64,000 nt of DNA, from contig SMMW01000039.1 in assembly GCA_004794655.1 (NCBI GenBank), positions 1 to 64,000 on the forward strand. Reading direction: 5' to 3'. The DNA comes from Marisa cornuarietis. Taxonomy: Eukaryota > Mollusca > Gastropoda > Architaenioglossa > Ampullariidae. Positions within the stretch are counted from its first letter, which is position 1. Each line of letters begins with the position of its first letter. Made by a program: the position numbers and the translations under genes. Below are positions 37,401 through 48,900 of the stretch, in pieces. The notes below the pieces were generated by a model. It saw only the letters and a list, made by a program, of their open reading frames with translations, had not been told where the DNA came from and made no database searches.

Positions 37401-40400
37401 CCCAGCCCTAAGAGCAGACTCATGGCGCTTTACAAATGATACAAATGATACTAATTATAGCAACAATAATCATGATAGGGAGAATTTGAAGAAACCAACC
37501 AAAACGACAGAAAAGAAAAAGGGATAACGCATAGAAATGGGAATAATAATAATACAAATAATACAATATGACTTATCAAGCAATAAAAATCAAATAATTT
37601 ACACAGCCCATCAAAGTTATGGAAACTGTATAGCATGTGGTTATGATTGTTTGCAAGAAACCCAGTGTAGTTACTTCTCTCTCTCTTTTTTTTTTTAATG
37701 GTTAAATGTGGCGATATTGGAGGATATGTTGTCCAAAAGGGAGGCGACCACTTTAAAAGACCTTAGATTAAAAGCTTTAAAGAAAACTTGTAAACAAACA
37801 TTTTATACCGCTCATACTTTAATCTACTTTTCTACTAAAAATACTAGCTTATCTTTACATCCCCAGTGAATTTCTGCTGCTCACCAAGTGTGTTTTTGTA
37901 TCTATCTTTACATACCCAATGAGTTTCTTCTGCTCATCAAGTGTGTTGTTTGTATCCAAAAGGCGTTTGTGCAGCATGTCCCGAAAGTTGTTAATGCGAC
38001 GCTCTACCTCTTTATATACTGTGAACCAAAAAAACATTTTAACATGCATGCAACCTAAGTTTTCATTGTTTGTATGTCACATCCTATAAGGTCATCACTT
38101 GTACAAATCCATCCCATAGGTCAGAGCCAAGAAACAATAGTTACGAGTAGAATAAAATTGTGAGCATATAAAATACAGTTTATAAAACAGTCATCATCTG
38201 GTTATGATTCAAGGCCTTACAATATCTGTACAAATTTTATTAAAAGTTAAAATAGATGGTCAACATTGTCAAGTTCAGATGCAAAATATTGAGACTTTGG
38301 AACAGATTGGAAAGAGAAAATAATTCCACTTTGTTCAAAGCATTACAAAAATAAACACTACTCAAAAAGTACTGACCTTTTTTGAATACTTTGACATCTG
38401 TTTCTGCAAATAGAGACTTTGCTTTTTCAAAGTCATTGATTACCATGTTGTAATCACCCTGCAACCATAAAAATATTAGATCATAACTGCATAAAAACTC
38501 ATTCTGGGGATTAATATGACATGGTCTTCTCTGTATATTCTTTCCTTGCTTATATGCCACTAGCCCAAACAGATACTGAATAATGTAATGCTGAGATAAG
38601 AAAAAAGCTCACTAATCCACGAATTGGGTCATTTGAAATGTTACTAACACAATAACAAATATTTGAAAGATTAATTAATGAAATTTAAAAATCTACTGAC
38701 TTTTAACTTCAATATTAACTTTTGGGACAACAACTGTTTGGACTGTAATCAAAATACATTTAAGAAGTACCTTTTGGATATTTCTCTCCATGTTCAGAGG
38801 CAGATGAAAGAGGAAACGGAATTTTGTGAGGACATTCAAAGCATTACGAGTTGAGTCAGCTTTGTCCTTTCGTCCAAGAACTTCCTGAAAGAGGCCATCT
38901 GCGCAGGACTTGGCCTCTGATAGATTATATTTGCAATTACATCAATGGCTTGGCTATAAATTTTCTTCAAGCATATCTTTTATACATGCAGGATGGCAAT
39001 AGATGTTATTTTAAATGATGTATCATTATATTCATTTGATACTAGTTTTCTATTAATTTTTGTTCTCTTCCGTTTTATGTACTCATTACTATATAATGTG
39101 AAATAAGAAATAATATTGGAAAGAATTCTCCTTAAACTGGTATTTAAAACAATTTAAAGAAGCAAAATATGTCTCCAATATAAGAAGACAATATTTATTT
39201 CTAAATACTCACGCATTAGTAAAACTGCATAAGAATCCATAGAATTAACTCTTATATCATCTGCGCCAAACTTCTTGTACGTTTCTGTAACAGGCAAAAA
39301 TTAAATCCTTACTTAAGAGTGTTGAGTGGTGTTATCCCAGCAACAAACAGATCATTTTATCTGAAAATTTTAATATCCCAATATTTAAGCTGGTATGCAT
39401 ATAAACAGTGATGACAAATTATACATATGTATGTATGCATGCTATACCAGTGTGCATGTTGCCATTCATTAATTCATTAAAAAACAGATTACAATATAAT
39501 AAGCTAAATGTACCAGTTTAGAGGTAACTCGATATGTTTCAAATAATTAATTGCTATTATACTAATTTTTCTTTCTGCTTGCCTTTAGATTTAAGTAATT
39601 CTGAAGGTAAATGTGTTCAAACAAAGAGGAATGGTGTTGACAAAGATCTTAAATTTGTCTTATTTCTCAAAGTGAAATGCGTGTGTGTGGGAGTTTGAGC
39701 ATGTTTAAAATACAGTTACTATTTCTGTCACCCATACCAAACATTTCTCTGTGTGTATATATATATAAGTTGTCATAGTTATCAACGCAAGAAGCTTCAC
39801 CCACATGTTCAGAGTTTAACAAATTTAAAAAAAAAAAGAAGTTACCAGTGAGACTATCAAGACAATCCAAAATGGCTGTGAGGTTAGAGCGTACAACTGT
39901 GATGGGACCCTCAGAACGTTGTGCAGCTTTCCTTTTCATGTATGTCAAACCAGCTTTCAGATCCTCAAAACTGTAAGGCAATAAATCCATTTACTTAAAA
40001 AATTTACTGCTGAATAATTTCTTGTAGCTATAATGAGATTAAATTCTGTCTTCTGACAACAAAGAGTGTCTGCAAGCCAGATTAAAAAAAAAGAAAAAGA
40101 GTCTCACTGTTCATAGTGAAAAAGACATTGAACATAAGAGATACACTGTCCCTAACACGTGCGACAGGTGGCGCTCAACTCTCGCCTTCATTATCTTTAC
40201 CTTCCCTAACGAATCAGGTACCCATGCATATACTGGGTGAAAAAAGAGAGCTTTCATGTAGACTAGCATCAAGGCCACAGAGACTTCTTGTGTCAACAGA
40301 AAGCAGGCATAAAAAACACTGACAACAAATATATGTTACACATTTAAAAATGCAGTTTAAAAAGTCTTACCTTGCATTTTGATGGTTTTCTAACAGATAC

Positions 40401-43400
40401 CAGCCAGGTGAAAAATTTTCTAGAGACATGTTTCCTGATGCTGAAAAAAGAAAATCTAAACGTGAAAGTCAGCATCTATACTTTCAAGAGTATATCGGGT
40501 CTAAAATCCTGTCACAATCTCTTAAAATAAAAAGGTGTTATTTACACTCATTAGGATAAAGTACCATGTGAATGTCGTGCATGCAGGCCATTCACACACA
40601 CACACACAAAAGAGAAGATGCAACCATATCCTGACATAACACCATACAGAGGCTGTTGACTCGAATATCCACTAGCTATAAAGACATCAAAAACTGATGA
40701 CAAACAAGAGATTATTGATGACAAGACTGAAGCCATTCTTACTGGCAAGTCCAAACCTTGCTCACCTCCCTTGCTCCTTCTCTCTTTCTCAAACTCAACA
40801 ATAACACAATTTCTATTTCTGATTCTGCTAAGAACCTGGGTGTCATATTTGACAACACAGTGTCCATGCATCAGCTTGCATCCCATAATGCTAAGTCATG
40901 CTATTATCATATTCCATGTGTTGGCTAGATCCAACATCTTCCAACCGATCCTGTCACTAAGCTTGTCCTCTCATTATACATATGTATCTGACCATAATCT
41001 TGCAGGCATGCTGATGTGTGTTACATTAGATACATCCAGAGACATCTATATATTTGTGCTTCACCAAAAAGTGTATATTTACATAATTTAATGAATCAGG
41101 GCATCAGCTAGATGACAATAATTATGGATGCATTTATTATATGTATTTGGAATTGGAATTCCAGCTGAGCTAGTTAACACACTGTGTAAATATGTTTTTT
41201 TATGTTTCTATGTTCACCCTACACTTAATAAAGTCAAAGTCAAAGTCCCTTATCCTCTCTTAGGGTGGTTCAGTGGCAAAAGGGTTAGCGCCGTCACCAG
41301 TCCAGTTAAGGTTGGCTGTCCTGGGTTCAGCTCTCATCTTGGGTATGCTGTTTTTTGTTGTTTTTTTTTTTGCTTTGCTATGAAATAGCCTTAGTTGCTG
41401 GTTCAACGCAAAACACCAATTCCCACCCCCACCCCCTTTGATCGTCCTCTCTTGCATCACCTACTGTAACTCTCTTCTTGCTCAACTGTCCATATTCTCT
41501 CAAGCATGTTCAAATGAACGATGCTCATCTCATTTTCTGTAAAAATAAAACTGATCATGTGACTCCTTGCCTTACTACATTCCACTACCTCCCAGTGTCT
41601 AAACGCATTCATTATGACATATGACACTTCTGTGTGGTGTTCCTCAAGGCTCAGTACTTGGCCCAATTCTGTTTATCCTGTACACTAAACCACTTTCATC
41701 GTGCATCCAGTCTCACCAAGTTTCTCATCAATCCTATGCTGATGACACGCAGCTTTACTGTTCCACTCCACTGGCCGAGTCTCACTCTGCTATTAGCTCT
41801 CTAGAAGCTTGTATTAGCGACGTCAAGGGCTGGATGGTAAAAAACAAGCTAAAACTAAATGATAATAAAAGAAAAGCCCTATTGTGCCAAAGAAGAAGAC
41901 ATCAACCGTCGCTCATCAGTCTGCCCAATGACATCAAGCAGGGCGAAACCAATATCACCTTCACGTCATCCGTTAGGAATCTGGGATTTATTGTCACTGA
42001 TGACATGACACTCGACAGACATGCAGCAGCTGTCTGTTAGTCTGCCTACTTTGAGCTCCGTAAGATCAGCACCATCCGTCATTTTCTGTCTGCGCGCGCT
42101 ACCAACACTCTTGTGTGTGCTTGTTATTCTCGACTTGACTACTGCAACTCCTTGCTGGCAGGCTGCCCCTTATACCTCATTCAGAGACTCCAGAAAATAC
42201 AGAACTCAGCTGCACGTCTGGTGCTTAGAGCCACGAAAAGGGACCATGCTACTCCTCTCTTTCATTTTCTACACTGGCTACCCATCCGTTCTCGCATCCA
42301 GTACAAACTGTCTGTGCTGTGTTTTAATTTCTTTGCAGGCTCCTGTCCTGATTATTTCTCTGAACTTCTCATCCCTTACGTTCCAGCCAGACAACTACGC
42401 TCTTCGTTGGATGACCGTATCCTCACTGTTCCTGTTTGGTTACTGTGCAGCAAAACAATGGAACTCTCTCCCTTTCCATATCCGCCACCTTCCTACAATT
42501 GAATCTTTCAAATCTGCACTGAAAACGCACCTCTTCCTTGAGTATTACTCCTAACACAGTCCACACAATGCTAGTCCTTCTTACCCTCCCGCTTCTGCCC
42601 TTGCTAATTTTCTATCCATCTTTCTCTGCAGAATCGCTATATTTTCTATGTTCTGTTAATTGGTGTCTTTTTGTGTTTTCTATCTTTGTTTTCTGTTTGT
42701 CGTCAGTACTGTCATTTATTCTTACGCCCCTTGTGTTCTATCCATGTAGTCCATGTCTCTTCCTTGTTTTAAGCGCTAAGAGCATGCTCTCTAGGAGTGT
42801 GAATATGCGCTAAAAACATCTTAATTTCTTTTTATTATTATTATTATTATAAGGTCAACATCCTCTACTATAAGTGACTCAATGGCTTTGCGCCCCCCCC
42901 CCCACCTACCAACCCATATCTATACACCACCTTACTCTCTCCGCTTCTCTTCTAATCCCCTGCATCTCTTGGACCAAACTTCTTACATATGGTCCACCTT
43001 AGGCTACAAATAAATGTATCTAAGACCAAGGAGATGATTGTTACTTCCACAGGAAAAGAGGTCTTGTGAAGCCTCTTATTATCAATGGCTATACATCAGG
43101 TTGACCATTTCAGGTTCCAGGGATACACCATCTTAAATGGCCTCAGCTGGAACAACAATGTAACCTCTGTCACCAAGAAGCCCCAACAGTTTGGCCTTAG
43201 GAAGGACATTCTGGTCCAGTTTTACCAGGCAGTAATCAAAAATATATGAACATTTTCAATCACCTGGTGCAGTAGCATCACTCAGAAACAGAAAGTCTGA
43301 GTCAACTGGGTGGTGTGTGCATTTAGCAGAACTATTGGCTGTGACCTACCCTCTGTAAACACAATCGATCATCAGTGCATTTTGTACATAGCACGTAAGA

Positions 43401-45618
43401 TTGTGACTAATGACTAATTATTTTATCACATGACCTCTGGGGTCAGGTACAAACATGTGTAAGCCAAAACATCCCACATGAGAAAGCAATAGCCTCGCTG
43501 AACTCTGCTGTAGCATGAGTTGGGACTGAATGCTGAATGTGTCTCCTAAAACTATGAAGACACTGTGTATAGTGCAAGTGTGTGAGTGAGCATCCATGCA
43601 TGTGTGTGTGCATGCTTGCATGTGTGTTTGTGTATGTCTATGGTGGAACTAATATGGGAAGTGTATAGTGTATGAGAGAGTGTGCTCATGCACATGTATT
43701 CACATGTATGTGTGAAAGAAGTTTGCACCTCATGTGGGTGCAAAGAGAGGAATCTACTTTATCATTTTCTTACGCATTTCAGTTGTTAGCAGTTTAGTAG
43801 TTTGTGTAACGGCATTAATATTTTTTGAGTAAGTGGCAACCATGATCAAGAGATGCTCCAAGTGTGACGTTGCTTGGCAAATAAATGAATTTTTCTTCTT
43901 CCTTTCTTTCTCTGGTCCTCTTACTGGAATGAACTCCCACTTTATATTCTACAAAAACCTACTCTGTTTTCCTTCAAAATGTCTCTTAAAACTTACTTTT
44001 TCTCCTCCCTTTGTGTCTGTGTGTGTGTGTGGGTGGGTAAGAGCATGTACATGTGTTCATGAACATGAGTTTTTTTATGTGTGCACGATGAATTGCTGTG
44101 GCAATTATTTACACATATGACTGCATAAACATGAATTAACATATACTTACAGAAGCACAGATGTACTCATTATACTGAACTGTGCTCACCTTCAGGAAAC
44201 AGTTCAAGGAGTTCTTCTTCTGTCATTTTGACCCTGAAGATTAATATAAATGTTTGGAAAGAGACTATTACAAATATGGTTCTCTCATTCTTCTAATCTT
44301 GTTCTCACCACTATTTATATGTGATTAATCATAATTGAATGTACAGTATTTACAGAATAATGGCTTACAGTAATAAACATCATCACTTTTTTATGTAAGC
44401 CCTTTCAGCTCAATCATTTCACAATTAAAGGACTAGAAGTAATGATGTTTGACCAATTTTCATGCTTAAAAAGAAGAGGATTTTGTATTGTATAGATTAT
44501 AATCTTGCATTAGCTAGCTTAAAGTTACATTCTAGAAGATACTGAAAGTAGACAATAAATATCTCTTGCAACAGTTTCTGAGATGTTTTAGAACCAGAAA
44601 AACTGACTTGTCTCCCTCATCTGAAATTCCAAGAGGATCTTCTTCCTCTTTCAGTGGGGCAGCAGTGGCTGTTCGTCCATGATCTAGGTTGGCTCTCACA
44701 GTCTGTGATTCATCAATCCACACAGCTGATTCTTGCAATGGCCCTGAAATAATTAGTTTTTTTGCACTGTATAAATGTATTGTCTACAAACAATTCCTAA
44801 GATATGCCATTACATCAAAATATAATACTATATATAGAACAATACTAATATATAATAGAATACTAATGATTCTCTACAAAATACACTTTTAATGTGAGGT
44901 TTTTAACCAGCAATAGCAATGAGATGTCAACAGTATCACACTCTAACAATCAACCTTTTCTCTGCGATCTTTCTCTTATTCAAGAAATTATGCATGTGTA
45001 TATGCATTCCACTACCCCATTCCCATAACACATAATGTTTGAAAGTAAAGATCATACCTATTTGTAGAAAGTAGCCACGGAAACCAACAGTACAGCTGCC
45101 CTTGCCTCCAGATTTAGTTACAACAATGATATCCCCCTTTCCTTTTCCTGCCCCTGTTCGGGCAACAATTTTACTTGGTGACTTCCATTCAGCAAGCAAA
45201 GTACAGTCAATGCCACATATCTTCAGTCCTGAAAAAGGTTCGACTGTGATTATTGTTTAAATTTCTACTTGGCTAAAAAATAACTGTTAACACAGCATCT
45301 GTATAGCAGCAATATAAAATATCCTGCCGATCATTGGTTTAAGTAAATGTTACCGTCCACCATAGCATAAAAAAACAAGGATAACTGGCTTTGTGAGACA
45401 GAGAAAGAGTGAGTGAGAGCCAAAAAGACAGAACGCGGATGCATATAGAAGATACACCTCCGTGGAAAGTGTGTGTTTTAAACCACTCAGAATGTTTACG
45501 TACCAATGAGATCGCGAGCATCCAACCCCAAATTTTCACCTCTGATAGTAATACGAGTTCCAGGTGGCCCTTCCTTTGGTGACACACCTGTAACAAGTGG
45601 GGGGTTCTTTGGTGCCAT
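28487..45618 (-). CDS. EXOC2: Exocyst complex component 2 (Sec5)
   Basis: Twenty-seven exons, in transcript order: 45618-45504, 45228-45058, 44743-44608, 44233-44190, 40440-40371, 39970-39846, 39284-39213, 38916-38771, 38458-38377, 38018-37916, 37070-36958, 36365-36234, 35824-35691, 35422-35372, 35201-35029, 34751-34630, 34204-34131, 33831-33748, 33348-33221, 32066-31994, 31813-31697, 31272-31131, 30702-30647, 29987-29865, 29455-29394, 29179-29123, 28601-28487. They sum to 2820 nt, 939 aa (human 924). Sec5 is an exocyst subunit that tethers secretory vesicles to the plasma membrane and binds Ral GTPases. The N-terminal IPT/TIG Ral-binding domain is clear ([23 protein letters not shown]), and the contacts known as Thr11 and Arg27 in mammals are kept as Thr10 and Arg26. 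Other landmarks: [67 protein letters not shown]. Confidence 0.96.
28666..28842. mobile_element. Short hAT-like element (177 bp) with 8-bp target duplication
   Basis: TCTTAATC occurs directly before (28658-28665) and after (28843-28850) a segment whose ends are CCGCGGTTCTCAACC and GGTTGAGAAACGCTG. These match hAT/Charlie-type termini (CAGNGGTTCTCAACC). The interior is G-run rich (GGGGGGCGCGCCCCCC). It lies in the last EXOC2 intron, only 64 bp from the last coding exon. Non-autonomous. Confidence 0.9.
32225..33070 (-). repeat. SINE-like elements with ATAATA end, reverse orientation
   Basis: Two adjacent pieces, one from about 32240 (TGATGATGATAATTAG, GCTTATATAGCG) and one from 32820 (ATAATAATACAGTGCTTACA, TAGCACCTTT), start with the mirrored (ATT)n plus GCGCTATATAA tail of mollusc SINEs. 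The second continues to a GGTGTCACATCCAGAAAAAG segment shared with 11290-11330. Both lie in EXOC2 intron 19 (32067-33220). A CA-rich microsatellite is at 32399-32420 and 32525-32620. Confidence 0.55.
36234..36365 (-). other. EXOC2 exon 12: Ser/Thr-rich linker, possible cassette exon
   Basis: Acceptor CCTCTGTAG and donor A|GTATGT, 132 nt, phase 1 on both sides, so inclusion or skipping both keep frame. It encodes 44 residues rich in Ser, Asn and Pro, including [17 protein letters not shown]. Its place matches the variable linker of vertebrate Sec5 between the DPAW region and the WRY/KTPHRV region. The flanking exons also join in frame without it. Confidence 0.65.
37350..37690 (-). repeat. SINE-like element, reverse orientation
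   Basis: Starts ATTATTATTAAATATTAAAG, then TTTTTATAGCACCATATCCC and TCATGGCGCTTTACAAATGA: the mirrored AT-rich tail and GCGC box of the dispersed family. It lies in EXOC2 intron 10 (37071-37915). The body is AT-rich and not further resolved. Confidence 0.5.
40640..41614 (+). pseudogene. L2-like LINE RT C-terminal fragment, split by an insertion
   Basis: 40700-40900 reads [26 protein letters not shown] and HNAKSCYY, the region just after the RT catalytic core of L2/CR1-type LINEs. The next expected block ([13 protein letters not shown]; later DHVTP-like, LPPSV) resumes only at about 41450-41600. Between them, about 41090-41450 holds unrelated sequence including a SINE head. Stops and frameshifts show that it is dead. 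It lies in EXOC2 intron 4, antisense to that gene. Confidence 0.7.
41225..41450 (+). repeat. tRNA-derived SINE inserted in a LINE remnant
   Basis: TGGTTCAGTGGCAAAAGGGT fits an RNA polymerase III A box (TGGTTCAGTGG), followed by TTAGCGCCGTC and, about 50 bp on, CCTGGGTTCAGCTCTC as a degenerate B box. The A/B order and spacing are those of a tRNA-like SINE head. The 3' part holds a T-run and a C-rich stretch. Its ends coincide with the gap in the surrounding LINE. Confidence 0.6.
41618..42842 (+). pseudogene. 5'-truncated L2-like LINE with (ATT)n tail (longest copy)
   Basis: Reads RT motifs [16 protein letters not shown] and SYADDTQLY (catalytic YADD present), [15 protein letters not shown], then after a stop [39 protein letters not shown] and [12 protein letters not shown] in shifted frames. 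It ends with GTGTGAATATGCGCTAAAAA and (TTA)n. The domain order is the C-terminal half of RT of an L2-clade LINE. At least one stop near 42039 and later frameshifts prevent a full product. It provides the reference for the tails at 8845, 50375 and 57842. Confidence 0.85.
42940..44020 (+). pseudogene. Further decayed LINE RT debris in EXOC2 intron 4
   Basis: 43010-43400 gives, in broken frames, [15 protein letters not shown], [43 protein letters not shown] and [17 protein letters not shown]. This is the post-catalytic segment of a CR1/Rex-like RT. A separate piece at 43910-44010 resembles the very C-terminus of an L2-type RT ([14 protein letters not shown]). 43440-43900 holds no supported feature. 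Confidence 0.55.
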
Positions 45619-45939
45619 TATGTATTGTCACTTTATCTTATCAAACACAATTTAAGTATTAGTAAACACTGCACACAGAAAAAGGGCGTCCACTTCCCAG
45701 GTGATGCGTGCCACAGTTTCCACTCATCAGAAAATGTTCTTATGTATATACAGTAGCTTCCGTTGCTCGAGCACGAGATGTGTGTCTCCTGAGGTGAACA
45801 AAGATCTGGTACATCTCCTCAAATATTAGTAAAACGAGGAAGAAAACGACCCTCTTTCAGACTAAACAAATGAAAAGCAGTCAGGCCAAGGGAGACTACT
45901 GTAGCAAGGACTGACTGAGAGTAGCAGTTCGTTATTAAT
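45619..45939. promoter_or_regulatory. Candidate bidirectional promoter EXOC2 / MRPL44
   Basis: Only 321 bp separate the EXOC2 ATG (45618, minus) from the MRPL44 ATG (45940, plus). No TATA box is obvious in either direction, and the interval is less AT-rich than the flanking introns. Divergent housekeeping genes this close commonly share a promoter. Transcription start sites cannot be read from sequence. Confidence 0.6.
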
Positions 45940-48900
45940 ATGGCAGCGTCCTTGATTCGATGTGCCTTTGGTGCATCAACTTCTAATCTTTTGAAGTTGC
46001 TACGACCATCTGTTGCGGTTGTAACAGGTACGTGCGTTATTCACCTTTTGGTTGAAATAGCCTTACGTAGATTTTCTTTTCAAATAAAATATAAAGGTTT
46101 TCATCACCACTTTTATTGCAGTATACTACCCAAGTCTACATGTAGGCCTACTAAACGTTTCGACTTTGTATTTATTTTTGTTTTTACTGAGTACTAATAT
46201 GTTTTCAATACTGAGTACATTTTAAAGAGGTGTTCCAAATAATGAGAAATTGCTTTATATAAAGATTTCCCCTCATTTGTATACATAAGAAGTCCCCATA
46301 GTGCCTCTTTAGCCTCTAAAAGTTATGCGAACTAAAGCAAAAATGATAATTATAATGCGGTTTATATAGCGCTTTTCCCCGTACGGAGGAGAGCTAAATG
46401 CGCTTTACAAGAAACAAGGGGCAATAGGTAATGATGCCACATGACAGAGAAGGGCATCACGATCGGACAAACATACATACAGATGCACATGAACATTAAT
46501 GTTGCAATTGCCAGGAACATGACAGAACGCAGAAAGAAGGTGGAGAAAGTAACAGTCAGGGTAAACCATTTACCGTAGGTATTTCCGAAAGAGATATGAA
46601 TGCAAGTAGAATTCCCACTGTATGGAGAGATGGAGGCAGAGCATTTCAAATACTGGGACCAGAGAAAGAGGATGAGTGATGGCCAAACCTCTCCAGTCTG
46701 ATACATGAGACAGTAAGAAAACCCTGCAGGGTGGACAGAGTGAACTGACCTGCCAGGATTGGAGGGTGACACAAGCTCAGGCAGAATGGGACAAGGCCAT
46801 GAACAACACGATAGTAGAGTATGGTGATCATAGCAAACTATGGTGATCACACAGAAATGGTGTAACATAATCAGCCTTCCACTTGCAGAAGAAAGTGCGA
46901 GACACATGGTTCTGAGCTCTTTTGGAGTTTGTTGTGCAGGTGGTCAGGGAGATCAACAAACAGAGCAAAATGTTGTAGCAGCTAGCGAAGGATGACCTTC
47001 TTCAGAATCTTGGATAGAAAAGCTTTAAAAGAAATACATGATCAGTTGTGACTTATGCAACCCAGTCCAGAATTTTTTGCAAGTTCATTTCTTTTATACC
47101 ATAAAGAAGTATAAATGTCAGTGTCTCAGGTATGATTTTCAAATCTCAGAAAAAGAATCGTACAAAACAAATGGGCACTAAGTCATCTGTAAAGTGTAAA
47201 TCTTTTGAGCATTTTCCATCTGTTATCAGTTATCTTCTAGAATGTGTAGTGTTTACTGCCATTTGTTATTATTTATTTATTATGTCGTATAAAATAATAT
47301 GATTTTTTTACATTGCAGAATTTCGGAGAGGAAAGAAAAGATATCTTAAAAGCTATCTTCTCGCTCTTTACAACCGCAGATTAGAATTAGGACCCGAAAA
47401 ACCTAGACACCGGTCGGAGTGGATAAACTGGTAATCTCATACATGTGTGTCTTTCTTACAAAATTAGTGGAACAAGGATGTAAAAATATTCTTCAGAATC
47501 ATGATTCAGTTTTCTTTAGCAGCTAGTGTACTAGCTAAGACTTGCTTAATTTTGCTCTTTTTTTTTTTTTTTTTGAAGCAACTATGAAAAAGTTACTGAT
47601 TTTCTGTGAAATAATGATATCTTCATAATTTAATCAAGACTCATATGGCATTAGTTGTCTTTTCATGTTTTCTTAATGCTGAAAAATTAAAATGTGCTTC
47701 TTTTGAACAGGAACTATGATGCAGAGTTATATGCCTTTGGGAAACGCCTTGGAGAAGAATTCTCTCAGAATACATTAAAAACAGCCTTTACCCATCAGTA
47801 AGACACATTTTGCATATTTGCTAAAAAATGTTTCAGTTAAGAAACTGACAATGACACTTAATAGCTGTTCACTTTAAAGACGATAAGAATTAAAGTGTTC
47901 TACTTTTTTAATAATTCATTTGATACTATGAGCATACTTAAATAGAAATCTGAAAACACACACGCACACACACATGTGCTTGCATGCACATGTATCACTT
48001 GAACACTAAACTCATTCAGCTTTGCTCATTTTTCTTATAATTTAAGAATTGAGTGTTACATTTTAATGCTCGTCTTTTTACTATATGGATCAGGAAACTT
48101 ATTTAACAAGCGCTAATATTTAATTTTTACACAGTTCATATATTGAAAACGAAGAGAAAAAGAGAGCAGATCTTGGAATTGATGTTAATGCTGCACCCCT
48201 GGGTCTGACAGACAACACAGATCTTGTACAAAAAGGTAAGCTTCTGCCTTTCAGACTTCTGCTTTATTTGATTATAAGGTTGAATCACTTGAACTTGAAG
48301 GTTAAAATTGTCTTTTTGAAGTCTACCTAGATTATTTGACATCTTGTGAGCAAAACTTTGATTCTGCTATTATAAAACCCTCTTATATTTACTTCATTGT
48401 TTCTTTCATTCACTTCATTAAGGTGTGTTTTTGCAGATGCAGATAAATTTTGGCCTTTAGCACTCACTAGGAATATATTTTTGATGCAGTGAAATTCCAC
48501 AGTGTATGATTCTAATGTTTTTTAAAATGTTAAATTGTACCATTTTTTTATGTGAAGGAGAAGCAACAGCATCAAGATACATAAAGGCTTACCTTAGGCA
48601 CATCTATCCTGCTTTGTATGAGGAAGGCATTATGTAGGTAACTTGTCACCAATCATAATTGTATAAAAAGTTAGACTATGTATATTTCTTATTCATCACA
48701 ATATAAACTTTTTTTTACAAATGCCAAAATGCATTTTTACTAAGGTGCATTTTACGCAAACTTTATATTTACACATATAAGACACTAAGCATATTTTTTT
48801 AAATGGTATATATGTCATTGTATGTGTGTGTTTGTGTGTGCATCCTCTTTTGTTTCCTAGCATATCTTTAGTGTTAACTTGCATGTTGTCACTCATTTGT

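Noticed and set aside
46362..46907. 181-codon minus-strand frame as a gene
   Set aside because: It falls in a dispersed repeat in MRPL44 intron 1, with no recognisable domain and no conserved residues.
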